Positions 8,719 to 16,949 of a stretch of DNA of 43,271 nucleotides are shown one piece after another (position 1 is the first letter of the stretch; each line of letters opens with the position of its first letter). The notes below the pieces were generated by a model that worked only from the letters and a program-made list of their open reading frames with translations, had not been told where the DNA came from and did no database searches. Position numbers and translations under genes: made by a program. The stretch is from Betaproteobacteria bacterium (GTDB lineage: Bacteria > Pseudomonadota > Gammaproteobacteria > Burkholderiales > SG8-41), in contig JAQGMI010000045.1 of assembly GCA_028292435.1 (NCBI GenBank), positions 1 to 43,271 of the forward strand, in the 5' to 3' direction.

Positions 8719-9867
8719 ATGTTATCGAAAGACATCGGCATCATCGGCTACGGCAGCGCGCCGTACGACAAAAAACCATCGCGCACCATGTTCGGCTATC
8801 TCGGCGAAGCCGCACGCAATGCGATCAAGTCCGCCGGCATCCGCAAAGACGAACTCGACGGGCTCTCCGTCGACGCGACGAATCTCGGCTCGGATACCGC
8901 GGTGACCACCGCCGAATATTTCGGCCTGAGCATCTCGTGGGCTTACAAAGCGACCGCGGCCGGCGCCGGTCCGTTGATGTCGGTTGCGAACGCCGTGCGC
9001 GCGGTCGACACCGGCCAGGCGAAATATGTGTTGTGCTTCGGCGGCGGCGCGCAGGACGTCGCGATTTTCAAGCAGCGCATCGCGCAATTCACATCAGCCG
9101 TGTCCGACTATCTGACGCCGCACGGCTACGGCGGTCCACCGGGATTGCACGGCATCATTCAGCGCAAGCACATGGAAATGTACGGCACGACGCGCGAACA
9201 ACTCGGGCGCATTGCTGTCGATGAACGCGCGAATGCGCGGCTCAACGAGGCGGCGCTGCTGCGCGGACCGTTGACACTCGACGATTACCTCAACGCCAAG
9301 CTGATTGCCGATCCGCTGCGGCTTTACGATTGCGTGATGCCATGCTCGGGTGCCGAGGCGCTGATCATCGGCCCGCTCGATCGCGCGCTGCGCGGCAAAG
9401 GCGTGCGTTTCCTGAGCGCGCGCGAGCGGCACAACCATCCGCTCGGTGAAATCGCGCCCGTGCGGGGCGGCTGGGAAGTGTTTCGCGATTCGCTGTTCGA
9501 TGAAGCGGGCTACGCCCACAAGGACATGGATTTCATGCAGTGCTACGACGATTTTCCGATCATGGCGGCGATGCAGATCGAGGATCTGGGCTTCTGCAAA
9601 AAAGGCGAGATCGGTCCCTTCCTCGACGCCAACCGGCTCACGCATGATGGAAGTTTTCCGTTGAATACCGGCGGCGGACAGTTGTCGTGCGGCCAGGCCG
9701 GCGGCTCGGCGGGATTATTAGGCCTCGTCGAAGCCGCGCGCCAACTGCGCGGCGAAGGCGGCGCACGCCAGGTCGCCGACGCCAGGCGCGGCATCATTTC
9801 GGGTTTCGGCATGATTTCCTACGGACACGGACTCGCCGCAGCCGCCGTCATCGTCGAGCAGGCCTAA
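8719..9867 (+). CDS. Thiolase-superfamily protein lacking the usual nucleophilic cysteine (Ltp2/SCP2-thiolase-like)
   Basis: The 382-residue product has the thiolase fold: N-terminal half with DIGIIGYGSAPYDKK and GLSVDATNLGSDT, C-terminal half with NTGGGQLSCGQAGGSAG and SYGHGLAAAAVI. Where thiolases carry the acyl-accepting cysteine (near residue 85-90), this one reads KATAAGAGPLMS, with no cysteine. The GHP loop of thiolases is replaced by CGQAGG. Loss of that cysteine together with an adjacent DUF35 gene is characteristic of Ltp2-type proteins. Characterised members catalyse retro-aldol cleavage of a CoA-thioester side chain in complex with a DUF35 partner. Its stop codon overlaps the DUF35 start (TAATG), so the two are coupled. 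The exact reaction and substrate are inferred; an acyl-carrier or condensing role is an alternative. Confidence 0.85.
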   Translation: MLSKDIGIIGYGSAPYDKKPSRTMFGYLGEAARNAIKSAGIRKDELDGLSVDATNLGSDTAVTTAEYFGLSISWAYKATAAGAGPLMSVANAVRAVDTGQAKYVLCFGGGAQDVAIFKQRIAQFTSAVSDYLTPHGYGGPPGLHGIIQRKHMEMYGTTREQLGRIAVDERANARLNEAALLRGPLTLDDYLNAKLIADPLRLYDCVMPCSGAEALIIGPLDRALRGKGVRFLSARERHNHPLGEIAPVRGGWEVFRDSLFDEAGYAHKDMDFMQCYDDFPIMAAMQIEDLGFCKKGEIGPFLDANRLTHDGSFPLNTGGGQLSCGQAGGSAGLLGLVEAARQLRGEGGARQVADARRGIISGFGMISYGHGLAAAAVIVEQA

Positions 9868-10289
9868 TGAGCGCAACCATGACAACCCCCGCCTATCCCG
9901 AACCGACACTGACATCGACCAATGCGCCGCTGATCGAAGGCTGGCGCCGCGGTGAGCTCATGCTGCAGCATTGCAAGGCATGCAGCGCGATTATCTTCTT
10001 CCCGCGTCATCTGTGCCCGCAGTGCTGGTCGGTTGATCTCGAATGGAAGCGCAGCAGCGGGCGCGGAAAAATTGCGGGATACAGCCACGTCTACAGCCAG
10101 GTGACGCCGCCGTTCGCGGCGGAAGCGCCGACCATCCTCGCGGAAATTGTGCTCGACGACGGCGGCGCAATGCTCGCGCGCGTCATCAGCGATGCGCCTC
10201 TAGCGATTGCGACCGGCATGCGCGTCGAATTGCTGCCGACGCCGGACGCGACGCGTTTCCCGCTGCCGACTTTCCGGCCGGCCAAATAA
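9867..10289 (+). CDS. DUF35 OB-fold / zinc-ribbon protein, partner of the thiolase-like protein
   Basis: This 140-residue protein has an N-terminal rubredoxin-like zinc ribbon with C36, C39, C50 and C53 (HCKACS...HLCPQCW). An OB-fold follows (GRGKIAGYSHVYSQVTPPF through MRVELLPTP). DUF35 proteins bind acyl-CoA substrates and form obligate complexes with thiolase-fold enzymes such as Ltp2 and archaeal HMG-CoA synthase. Start choice: the ATG at 9867 shares its A with the TAA of the preceding gene (1-base overlap), giving translational coupling and a normal family length. A second ATG 12 bases later is possible. It is probably the substrate-binding half of a heteromer with the thiolase-like protein. 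Confidence 0.93.
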   Translation: MSATMTTPAYPEPTLTSTNAPLIEGWRRGELMLQHCKACSAIIFFPRHLCPQCWSVDLEWKRSSGRGKIAGYSHVYSQVTPPFAAEAPTILAEIVLDDGGAMLARVISDAPLAIATGMRVELLPTPDATRFPLPTFRPAK

Positions 10290-10312
10290 CGCATTCAGCA
10301 GAGGAAAATGCG

Positions 10313-11890
10313 ATGTCGCGTTGGCTCCGATTATTTTTAGCATTCGTTCTCGTCTGGTCGACACTCGGCGCACACGTCGCGAAAGCTGCGGAAGACCTGA
10401 CGATCGGCTTGAGTGCGCCGATCACTTCACTCGATCCGCATTTCGCCAACAATTCGCCAAACAAAGCCGTCGCGCGGCATTTCTTTCAGGCACTACTGCA
10501 ATTCGACGAGAAACTCGAAGTGGCACCGGCCCTGGCGACCGCGTGGCGGCGCACCAGCGACACGATGTGGGAATTCCAGCTGCGGCCGAACGTGCATTTT
10601 TCCGACGGCTCGCTCTTCACTGCTAACGACGTCGTCGCATCGTTCGAGCGCGCGCCCAATGTGCCGAATTCGCCGGCGTCGCTTGCGCTCTTTACACGCT
10701 CGATCAAGCAGGTAAGCGTCATCGATCCGCTCAAGGTCCGCATCGAAACAAAGTATCCGGACCCGCTGCTGCCGATGATGATGCCGGAAATTCTGATGGT
10801 TCCGGCAGCCAACAGGAACGCGACGACGAACGACTTCAATACCGGCAAAACCATGGTCGGCACCGGGCCGTTCGTGTTCGGCGCGTACCTGCCGGGCGAC
10901 CGCATCATTATGACGCGCAACGAGCGCTACTGGGGCAAGCCCGCCGACTGGAGCAAAGTCACGCTGCGCTTCATCGGCAACGAAGGCGCGCGCGTCGCGG
11001 CGCTGCTTGCGGGCGACGTCGATTTGATCGAGAACGTGCCGCCCGATCTGATTGCGAAGGTCAAACAAAACGGCGCATTTCAAATCGTGCAGAGCCGGCC
11101 GGCGCTGCCGGTTTATCTCGGCCTCGATCTCGGACGCGACGTCACCCCGTTTGTCACGGGCAACAATCCGTCGCCCGGCGCGAAAGCCAATCCGCTGCTC
11201 GACAAGCGCGTGCGCCAGGCGCTGTCGTATGCGATTGACCGCAAAGCGATCAGCGAACGCATCATGTCGGGCACCACCGCGCCCGCGGGACAGATGCTCG
11301 TCACCGGCCTGTTCGGCACATCGAATAAAGTTGTGCCGACGCCGTACGATCCGAAGAAAGCCAAAGCACTGCTGACCGAAGCCGGTTATCCGAACGGGCT
11401 CACGCTCACCCTGCATGGGCCGAATGACCGGCTCGCCAACGACAGCCACATCATCCAGGCCATTGCCCAGATGTGGACGCGCGCGGGCATCGTAACCAAA
11501 GTCGAAGTCATGCCGTGGAATATTTATTTCTCGAAAACCACCAAGCGCGATTTCAGCATCTGGATGATGAGCTCCGGCGCGGTGTCCGAGATGGCGACAG
11601 CGCTGAATTCAGTCGCCGTCACGCATGATCTCGCCGCCGGCAGAGGCGTCAACAACCGCGGCCGCTATTCCAACAGCCAGGTCGACAATCTGATCAACAC
11701 CGCATTTCTCACCCTCGATGATGCCAAGCGCAAAGACCTGCTCGCGCGCGCGAGCGAAATCGCGATGGACGACGTCGCCGTGATGCCGCTGTATTTCTAT
11801 TCGTTCTCGATTGCGTCGCAGAAAAGCATCAGCTACGTACCGCGGCTTGACCAGTTTACGCTCGCTTATAACGCGCGACGCACCAAATAG
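10313..11890 (+). CDS. ABC-type oligopeptide/dipeptide-class solute-binding protein (SBP_bac_5), orphan
   Basis: The 525-residue protein begins with a signal peptide (about 25 residues, ending HVAKA before AEDL). It continues with the family-5 binding-protein plan: LTIGLSAPITSLDPHF near the mature N-terminus, LATAWRRTSDTMWEFQLR, NVHFSDGSLFTANDV, VGTGPFVF and VRQALSYAIDRKAI. Length and motifs match DppA/OppA/GsiB-like receptors that deliver peptides, glutathione, nickel or other ligands to ABC importers. The start is fixed by AGAGGA a few bases before the ATG, 23 bases after the DUF35 stop. No permease or ATPase genes follow; instead a Bug gene does. It must work with transporter parts encoded elsewhere or as a stand-alone receptor. 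Placement in the amidase/CoA-ligase block suggests its ligand is the same amide or peptide-like compound. Confidence 0.95.
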   Translation: MSRWLRLFLAFVLVWSTLGAHVAKAAEDLTIGLSAPITSLDPHFANNSPNKAVARHFFQALLQFDEKLEVAPALATAWRRTSDTMWEFQLRPNVHFSDGSLFTANDVVASFERAPNVPNSPASLALFTRSIKQVSVIDPLKVRIETKYPDPLLPMMMPEILMVPAANRNATTNDFNTGKTMVGTGPFVFGAYLPGDRIIMTRNERYWGKPADWSKVTLRFIGNEGARVAALLAGDVDLIENVPPDLIAKVKQNGAFQIVQSRPALPVYLGLDLGRDVTPFVTGNNPSPGAKANPLLDKRVRQALSYAIDRKAISERIMSGTTAPAGQMLVTGLFGTSNKVVPTPYDPKKAKALLTEAGYPNGLTLTLHGPNDRLANDSHIIQAIAQMWTRAGIVTKVEVMPWNIYFSKTTKRDFSIWMMSSGAVSEMATALNSVAVTHDLAAGRGVNNRGRYSNSQVDNLINTAFLTLDDAKRKDLLARASEIAMDDVAVMPLYFYSFSIASQKSISYVPRLDQFTLAYNARRTK

Positions 11891-11926
11891 CAGCCGCGGG
11901 CCCGCCGCAGCGGCGATTGCGGTAGC

Positions 11927-12898
11927 ATGAATTCCATGCGCTTTGCCCTCGCTTTGGTTTTTTGGATTGCGTCGTATTCGGCGCATTGCGCCAGCGCCTG
12001 GCCGGACAAACCAATCCGGTTGATCGTGCCGGTGGCACCGGGCGGCGGCGCCGACATCACCGCCCGTGCGATTGGTCAGGCATTGACTGCTGCATGGGGC
12101 CAGCAAATCATTATCGACAATCGCGCCGGCGCGGGCGGCACTGTCGGTCTCGACATCGGCGCCAAAGCAAGCGCCGACGGCTACACGCTGATCGAAGCCT
12201 CAATGGGGCCGCTGACCGTGGATGTCAGCCTCTATAAAAATCTCCCGTACGATCCGATTCGCGATTTCACGCCGATCGCGCGCGGCGTGACGGCGCTCAA
12301 CCTGCTGGTCGTGCATCCGTCGCTGCCGGTCGCGTCGGTCAAAGAATTGATCGCGTACGCGAAAGCCAATCCCGCGCGGATCAACTTCGGCTCGTCGGGC
12401 GCGGGCCGCGCCGATCATCTCGCCGGCGAAATGTTCAACACGCTCGCGGGCGTGAAAATGCAGCACGTGCCTTACAAAGGCGGCGCACTCGCGATGGTCG
12501 ATCTCGTCGGCGGCAATATCCAGCTTATTTTCGCGACCGTATCGACCGCCGTCACCGCGGTCAAAGCCGGCCGCATCCGGCCGCTCGCGGTGACCACCGC
12601 AAACCGCGTCGACATGTTTCCGCAATTGCCGACAGTAGCCGAAGCCGGGGTTCCGGGCTTTGCGGTCGACAACTGGTATGGTTTCGTCGGCCCGCGCGGC
12701 TTGCCGAAGGACATCGTGCTAAAAGCGCATGCCGAGATCAATCGCGCCCTCGCGTCGCCTGACGTTAAATCGCGCCTCGACGCTTTGGGCATTCTGCCAT
12801 TCACGCTGCCGACGCCCGAAGCGTTCGGCGATTACATCAAGTCAGAAATCTCGAAGTACGCGCGCGTGGTCAAAGACTCGGGCGCGCGCGCGGAATAA
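11927..12898 (+). CDS. Bug/TctC-family periplasmic solute-binding protein (3 of 5)
   Basis: The product is 323 residues with a short signal peptide ending SAHCASA before WPDKP. Family motifs are KPIRLIVPVAPGGGADITAR, NRAGAGGTVG (usual proline replaced by alanine), SADGYTL, HVPYKGGALAMV and PTVAEAGVPGFAVDNWYG. A second in-frame ATG at 11936 is equally possible, since neither has a clear ribosome site. It lies 36 bases after the SBP_bac_5 gene and 65 bases before the VOC gene. Two receptor genes of different families therefore sit side by side with no transport membrane proteins. Its motifs differ enough from the other four Bug proteins to suggest a different ligand. Confidence 0.95.
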   Translation: MNSMRFALALVFWIASYSAHCASAWPDKPIRLIVPVAPGGGADITARAIGQALTAAWGQQIIIDNRAGAGGTVGLDIGAKASADGYTLIEASMGPLTVDVSLYKNLPYDPIRDFTPIARGVTALNLLVVHPSLPVASVKELIAYAKANPARINFGSSGAGRADHLAGEMFNTLAGVKMQHVPYKGGALAMVDLVGGNIQLIFATVSTAVTAVKAGRIRPLAVTTANRVDMFPQLPTVAEAGVPGFAVDNWYGFVGPRGLPKDIVLKAHAEINRALASPDVKSRLDALGILPFTLPTPEAFGDYIKSEISKYARVVKDSGARAE

Positions 12899-12963
12899 AG
12901 AATCCCCTTACACTAGCGGGCGTCCGGCACTCGCCGGTCTGGATGTCGAACAAAAGGACAAGC

Positions 12964-13380
12964 ATGAAGATCAAGCGTATCGAACACGTCGGCGTCGTCG
13001 TGCGCGACGTCGAAAAAAGCCGCAAGCTGTGGGAAGACTGCTTTGGAATCCCATTGGGTGGTGTCGAGCAATTTGCCGAGCGCCCCGTGAAGCTCGCGCT
13101 TTATCCCGTCGGCGAATCGATGGTGGAATTGATTTGCGGCACGACGCCCGACAGCAAGCACGCGAAGATGATCGCCGAAGGCAAAGGCGGCCTCAACCAT
13201 ATCTGTTTCGAAGTCGAAGACATCGACGAAGCACTCGCCGAACTCAAGGCGAAGGGCATTCCGCTGCTTGATCAGGTGCCGCGGTTCGGCCACGCCGGCT
13301 GCCGCATTGCGTTCATCGATCCCTCGGCGACTGAAAACTGTCTGATCGAGCTCGCGCAGTTGCCGGCCGATCACGCCTGA
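12964..13380 (+). CDS. VOC-family metalloenzyme, methylmalonyl-CoA epimerase-like
   Basis: This 138-residue protein consists of two beta-alpha-beta-beta-beta modules of the vicinal oxygen chelate fold. The four metal-ligand positions of methylmalonyl-CoA epimerase are filled: H8 (RIEHVGVVV), E55 (MVELI), H79 (GLNHICFEV) and E129 (CLIELAQ). The length is close to known epimerases. These racemise (2R)- and (2S)-methylmalonyl-CoA, but relatives include glyoxalases and ring-cleaving dioxygenases, so the assignment stops at epimerase-like. No methylmalonyl-CoA mutase is in the window. The ATG at 12964 follows AAAGGA at normal spacing, which rules out the longer upstream start. Position between two Bug genes, downstream of the CoA-ligase and thiolase genes, supports a role on a CoA ester in the same pathway. 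Confidence 0.85.
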   Translation: MKIKRIEHVGVVVRDVEKSRKLWEDCFGIPLGGVEQFAERPVKLALYPVGESMVELICGTTPDSKHAKMIAEGKGGLNHICFEVEDIDEALAELKAKGIPLLDQVPRFGHAGCRIAFIDPSATENCLIELAQLPADHA

Positions 13381-13387
13381 CGCCCGA

Positions 13388-14380
13388 GTGATACGCGTAT
13401 TCTGCCGCGCACTGCGCGGTGCGGTGCTTGCGGCGACCTTGGCCAGCGCACTGCCCGCGTTGGACGCAACGGCGGCGCAACCCGTCTATCCGCTGCGCCC
13501 GATCCGCCTCATCGTTGCACAGAGCGCGGGCGGCACCGCCGACTTTGTGGCGCGGACTTACACCCAACGGCTGACGGAAATCCTCGGCCAGCAATTCGTG
13601 ATCGACAACCGGCCCGGCGGCGCCGGCATCGTCGGCACGGAAACCGTCGTCAACGCGGTGCCAGACGGCTACACGCTGTTGCTCGCGCCAACCGCGCATG
13701 CAATCAATCCGAACTTCGTCGCCAAGCTGCCGTACGACACGCGCCGCGACGTCGCTTCGATTTCACTGTTGAGCGCCGGCTACAATCTGCTCGTCGTCAA
13801 TCAGACCTCGGCGATGCGCAGCGTCGGCGACATCATCGCCGCTGCGCGCGCGCAGCCAGGCCGGCTTCGTTACGCGTCGTCCGGCGCCGCCGGTGCTACG
13901 CACCTGACGACCGAATTGTTCCGGCTGATGGCCGGCATCGATTTGCTGCATGTGCCGTACAAGGGCGCGCCCGCCGCGCTCACCGCGGTCATCGGCAACG
14001 AATGCGACATGAGTTTCGGCAGCATGGCGAGCGCGTTGCCGCTCGTGCGCGGCGGCCGTCTGCGTGCGCTCGCGATCACCGCACCCGAGCGCTGGCAAAA
14101 CCTGCCCGAGATTCCGACGGTCGCCGAAGCCGGCGTGCCGGGCTATGAAAGCTCGAGTTGGCAGGCGCTGTTTGGCCCGGCGAAATTGCCGCCGGCCATC
14201 ATTGATCGCCTCTATCAGGCAATTGCGTTGGCCGCGAAAAATCCCGACACCATCAAGCGGCTGACCGCCGAGGGCATCAAGCCGCTGGCGACGACGCCGA
14301 AGGAACTCGACACGCACATCGCGCGCGAACTCGACAAATGGGTGAAAGTTACGAAGGCCGCCGGCCTGAACGTGCACTAA
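13388..14380 (+). CDS. Bug/TctC-family periplasmic solute-binding protein (4 of 5)
   Basis: The 330-residue protein starts at a GTG seven bases after the VOC stop. No ATG would preserve the signal peptide (residues 1-33, ending DATAA before QPVYP). Motifs are RPIRLIVAQSAGGTADFVAR (first loop with AQSAGG where most relatives have PFxxGG), NRPGGAGIVGTE, VPDGYTLL, LHVPYKGAPAALTA and PTVAEAGVPGYESSSWQ. The altered first loop suggests different ligand contacts. It is the last gene of the rightward block. Only six bases separate its stop from that of the opposing Bug gene, leaving no room for a separate intergenic terminator. Confidence 0.95.
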   Translation: MIRVFCRALRGAVLAATLASALPALDATAAQPVYPLRPIRLIVAQSAGGTADFVARTYTQRLTEILGQQFVIDNRPGGAGIVGTETVVNAVPDGYTLLLAPTAHAINPNFVAKLPYDTRRDVASISLLSAGYNLLVVNQTSAMRSVGDIIAAARAQPGRLRYASSGAAGATHLTTELFRLMAGIDLLHVPYKGAPAALTAVIGNECDMSFGSMASALPLVRGGRLRALAITAPERWQNLPEIPTVAEAGVPGYESSSWQALFGPAKLPPAIIDRLYQAIALAAKNPDTIKRLTAEGIKPLATTPKELDTHIARELDKWVKVTKAAGLNVH

Positions 14381-14386
14381 AGCGGA

Positions 14387-15382
14387 TTAGAGATTTTTGC
14401 CCGCGCTGTCGCGAATCAATTTCGTCATGCGCTCGCGCTCGCGCCGCATGAACTCGACGGTATCCGCCGGTGTCGTGCCCATCGCATCGGCGCCCTGGCC
14501 GGCGAGCTTTTCTTTTATATCGGACAGCAAAAGAACTCGCCGCGTTTCCGCGTAAAGCTTGGCAACAATTTCGGGCGGCGTTTTCCCCGGTGCGAGTATG
14601 CCCTGCCATGAGCCGGTGACGAAATCAGCAACGCCCGATTCGGCGAACGTCGGTGCGTCAGGCAGCGCGGCGTTGCGCTGCGCACTCGTGACCGCTATCA
14701 GTTTGAGCTTGCCGCTTTTTACGTAGGGCAACGTCGCCAGCATGCCGTTGAACAGCACGTCGGCCTGGCCCGATGCAACGTCGAGCACCGCCTGCGCGCC
14801 GCCTTTGCCGGGAATATAAGTCCAGTCGATGCCCATGCGCGAGGCGAGCAGGATCCCGGCCCAGTGCGGCGCGGTCGTCTGGCCGGCGGTCGCGAAATTC
14901 AACTTCCCGGGTTTTGATTTCGCGAGCGCGATTACCGCCTTGACGTTCGACGCCGGCATGGTCGGATGCACGCAAAACAAATGCGGCGAATACGAAACGA
15001 TGGTGACCGGCGAATAATCCCGCTGCAGGTCAATCGTGGCTTTTCCTTGCATGAGCGCAGTTGTGGTGGTGCTGCCGAAATCGGCGAGCAACAGCGTGTA
15101 GCCGTCGGGCGGCGCCTTGACCAGCAATTCATTGCCGATGAGCCCGCTGCCGCCGGGACGATTGTCGACAATAATTTGTTGGCCCCAGCTTTCGGTGAGC
15201 CGCGCGCCGATCACGCGCGCAAGAATGTCGGAAGTGCCGCCCGCGACGTTGGCGATGATCATGCGGATCGGCTTGACCGGGTAATTCGGTTCCGCCGCTG
15301 TGGCGGGTCCGGCACAAACCGCGACGGCGATGACCGCCGTCGCGTATTTTGAAAACTTATTCCTAATGCCGCGCGCGCTCAC
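14387..15382 (-). CDS. Bug/TctC-family periplasmic solute-binding protein (5 of 5)
   Basis: I place the start at the GTG at 15382. It overlaps the TGA of the FAH-family gene in a GTGA arrangement, with AAGG just upstream, giving 331 residues with a signal peptide ending PATA before AEPNYP. A longer in-frame start would run deep into the neighbouring gene and add a non-hydrophobic extension. Motifs are KPIRMIIANVAGGTSDILAR, NRPGGSGLIGNE and APPDGYTLLLADFGS. The usual HVPYKG loop is replaced by YIPGKGGAQAV, the most divergent of the five. Coupling to a fumarylacetoacetate-hydrolase-type gene suggests that it captures the substrate or precursor of that enzyme. Confidence 0.93.
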   Translation of the reverse strand: MSARGIRNKFSKYATAVIAVAVCAGPATAAEPNYPVKPIRMIIANVAGGTSDILARVIGARLTESWGQQIIVDNRPGGSGLIGNELLVKAPPDGYTLLLADFGSTTTTALMQGKATIDLQRDYSPVTIVSYSPHLFCVHPTMPASNVKAVIALAKSKPGKLNFATAGQTTAPHWAGILLASRMGIDWTYIPGKGGAQAVLDVASGQADVLFNGMLATLPYVKSGKLKLIAVTSAQRNAALPDAPTFAESGVADFVTGSWQGILAPGKTPPEIVAKLYAETRRVLLLSDIKEKLAGQGADAMGTTPADTVEFMRRERERMTKLIRDSAGKNL

Positions 15383-16326
15383 GTGCCTTGTGCAGGCTTG
15401 GTCCCCGCGTACTTGCCGGTCAACTGCGGCGTCGTGCCTTCGAGCCCTTTTTGCTCGCGGTCGAGGCGCGTTTCGCGTGCCCACGTGCGCTTCAGCTCGT
15501 CGCGAATCTTGACGGTGAGGCGCCCCATGCCTTCGCATTCAAGCTCGACCGTGTCGCCGTCCATGAATGCCGACAAGCCGCGATGGTTGGTGCCGGTGGC
15601 CAGAATATCGCCCGGCTCGAGATCGTGTATGGCCGAGATCCACTCGATACAGCGCGGAATTTTGTGCGCCATGTCGCTCGTGTTGTAGTTTTGCTTCAAC
15701 TGGCCATTCACCCAAAGTTTCACTTGCAGCTTGAGCGGGTCCTTGATTTCGTCCGCCGTCACCAGATACGGCCCGATGGGCGCAAACGTCGCGCGCGACT
15801 TCATCTGATAGAAGCTGTTGCTCGCCGGCACCACGCCGCGCGCTGAGCCGTCGATGAAGTTGACGTAACCAAAAATATAATCCATCGCCTTCGCGGCGGG
15901 CACGTTGCTCGCGCGCTTGCCCACGACCAGCGCGAGCTCGGCCTCGCCTTCGAAGATCGTCGCGGCCATATCCGGCAACACCATGGTTTCGCCGTGGCCG
16001 ATGATGCAGCCGGGGGATTTATGGAATGCGTTGATCGGCGCCGGCGCTTTGCGCGTGCCGTCTTCCATGTAATTCACCGCCATGCAATCGACATTGACCG
16101 GTTTGGGCAACGGCGGACGGATCTTGACCTGGGCGACCGGCAAGCCGGTGCCGCTGGCGGCGGCATTTTCGAGCGGGCCGCGAAATTCGTCGAAGCGCGC
16201 GATCAAACCATTCATCAAATCGCCGGGGCCGGTGTGCGGAATTTTTTGCACGACCGATGTCACGTCGACGACCGTATCGCCCTTGAGCACGCCCAAACGG
16301 AAATCATTGAAGTAGAGTAGTTTCAT
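15379..16326 (-). CDS. Fumarylacetoacetate hydrolase (FAH) family protein
   Basis: The 315-residue enzyme has the FAH catalytic beta-fold. Divalent-metal ligands are E128 and E130 (FEGEAELALVVG) and D159 (YVNFIDGSARG). The region around FHKSPGCIIGHGETMVLP matches the usual entrance loop and LATGTNHRGLSAFMDGD the C-terminal signature. Relatives include fumarylpyruvate and acylpyruvate hydrolases, 2-oxohept-4-ene-dioate hydratase/isomerase and ureidoglycolate-lyase-like enzymes. The residues seen do not separate these. A GAGGAGCTGCG ribosome site precedes the ATG. It is the first gene of a two-gene leftward operon with the Bug protein. It probably handles a ring-cleavage or keto-acid product, consistent with the hydroxylase and CoA-ligase genes nearby, but no ring-cleaving dioxygenase is seen. 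Confidence 0.92.
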   Translation of the reverse strand: MKLLYFNDFRLGVLKGDTVVDVTSVVQKIPHTGPGDLMNGLIARFDEFRGPLENAAASGTGLPVAQVKIRPPLPKPVNVDCMAVNYMEDGTRKAPAPINAFHKSPGCIIGHGETMVLPDMAATIFEGEAELALVVGKRASNVPAAKAMDYIFGYVNFIDGSARGVVPASNSFYQMKSRATFAPIGPYLVTADEIKDPLKLQVKLWVNGQLKQNYNTSDMAHKIPRCIEWISAIHDLEPGDILATGTNHRGLSAFMDGDTVELECEGMGRLTVKIRDELKRTWARETRLDREQKGLEGTTPQLTGKYAGTKPAQGT

Positions 16327-16517
16327 CGCAGCTCCTCGCTAATCAGTTAGAAAATGACAATCTGGCCGGCCTGAACCGCGAACAGCGATCGGCGGATTTT
16401 TTTATTTGCTGCTGGCATCTTAGTGCAAGCGGCGCGGCGCGGCAAACCTTCCCTTGAGCGCGCGGCGAGGCGTATGATTGCTATGGTTCCGCATAATCAG
16501 ACCGCGAGGAGAGACCA

Positions 16518-16922
16518 GTGAAAAAATCGACGATTTCGTTACGGCGCAGGCATTTGATGATCGCTGGCGTCGCCGGCATGGCTTTGCCGGTCGTGGGATT
16601 CGGACATGAGTTCGGCAGCACTTCTCCGGCAGCCGCGGCCATGCAAAAGCTCATCGTTTCCGGGCGTGTCGTTGCCGCCGATGGCAAACCGATCGCCGGC
16701 GCAAATGTGGCAACCGTCGGAACGAGTGTTATGACTGACGGCGACGGGCGATTCGTATTTGAAACGGTGACGCCCGCCGGACTTTCGCCGCAACTGAAGT
16801 ATCAAGTCAGTCACGCGTCGCACGGGACCATGCGCAATGAACTCAACGTTGCGCGCAGTGCGCAACTGCAACGCGACGAAGCTGGAACCTGGCGCGCGTC
16901 GGTCGGCGTTGCGTTGGTTTGA
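16518..16922 (+). CDS. Small exported protein with a carboxypeptidase-regulatory-like (beta-sandwich) domain
   Basis: This 134-residue protein starts at GTG 16518 after a strong GAGGAGAG ribosome site. Residues 9-30 form a signal with an RRRHLMIAG twin-arginine-like pattern and a moderately hydrophobic core, so export by Tat or Sec is likely. Residues about 43-90 (KLIVSGRVVAADGKPIAGAN through TDGDGRFVFETVTP) match the CarboxypepD_reg / transthyretin-like fold. That fold is also found as the N-terminal part of intradiol dioxygenases, but the dioxygenase catalytic domain is absent. No enzymatic residues are evident. It is monocistronic, diverges from the FAH gene and converges on a binding-protein gene. 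Function is unknown; an accessory role in binding a periplasmic partner is a guess. Confidence 0.75.
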   Translation: MKKSTISLRRRHLMIAGVAGMALPVVGFGHEFGSTSPAAAAMQKLIVSGRVVAADGKPIAGANVATVGTSVMTDGDGRFVFETVTPAGLSPQLKYQVSHASHGTMRNELNVARSAQLQRDEAGTWRASVGVALV

Positions 16923-16949
16923 ACTACGGCTCGCCTTAGCTAACGGTCC

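Noticed and set aside
11891..11926. Terminator between the SBP_bac_5 and Bug genes
   Set aside because: The GC-rich run has short self-complementary pieces but no stable stem followed by a T-tract.
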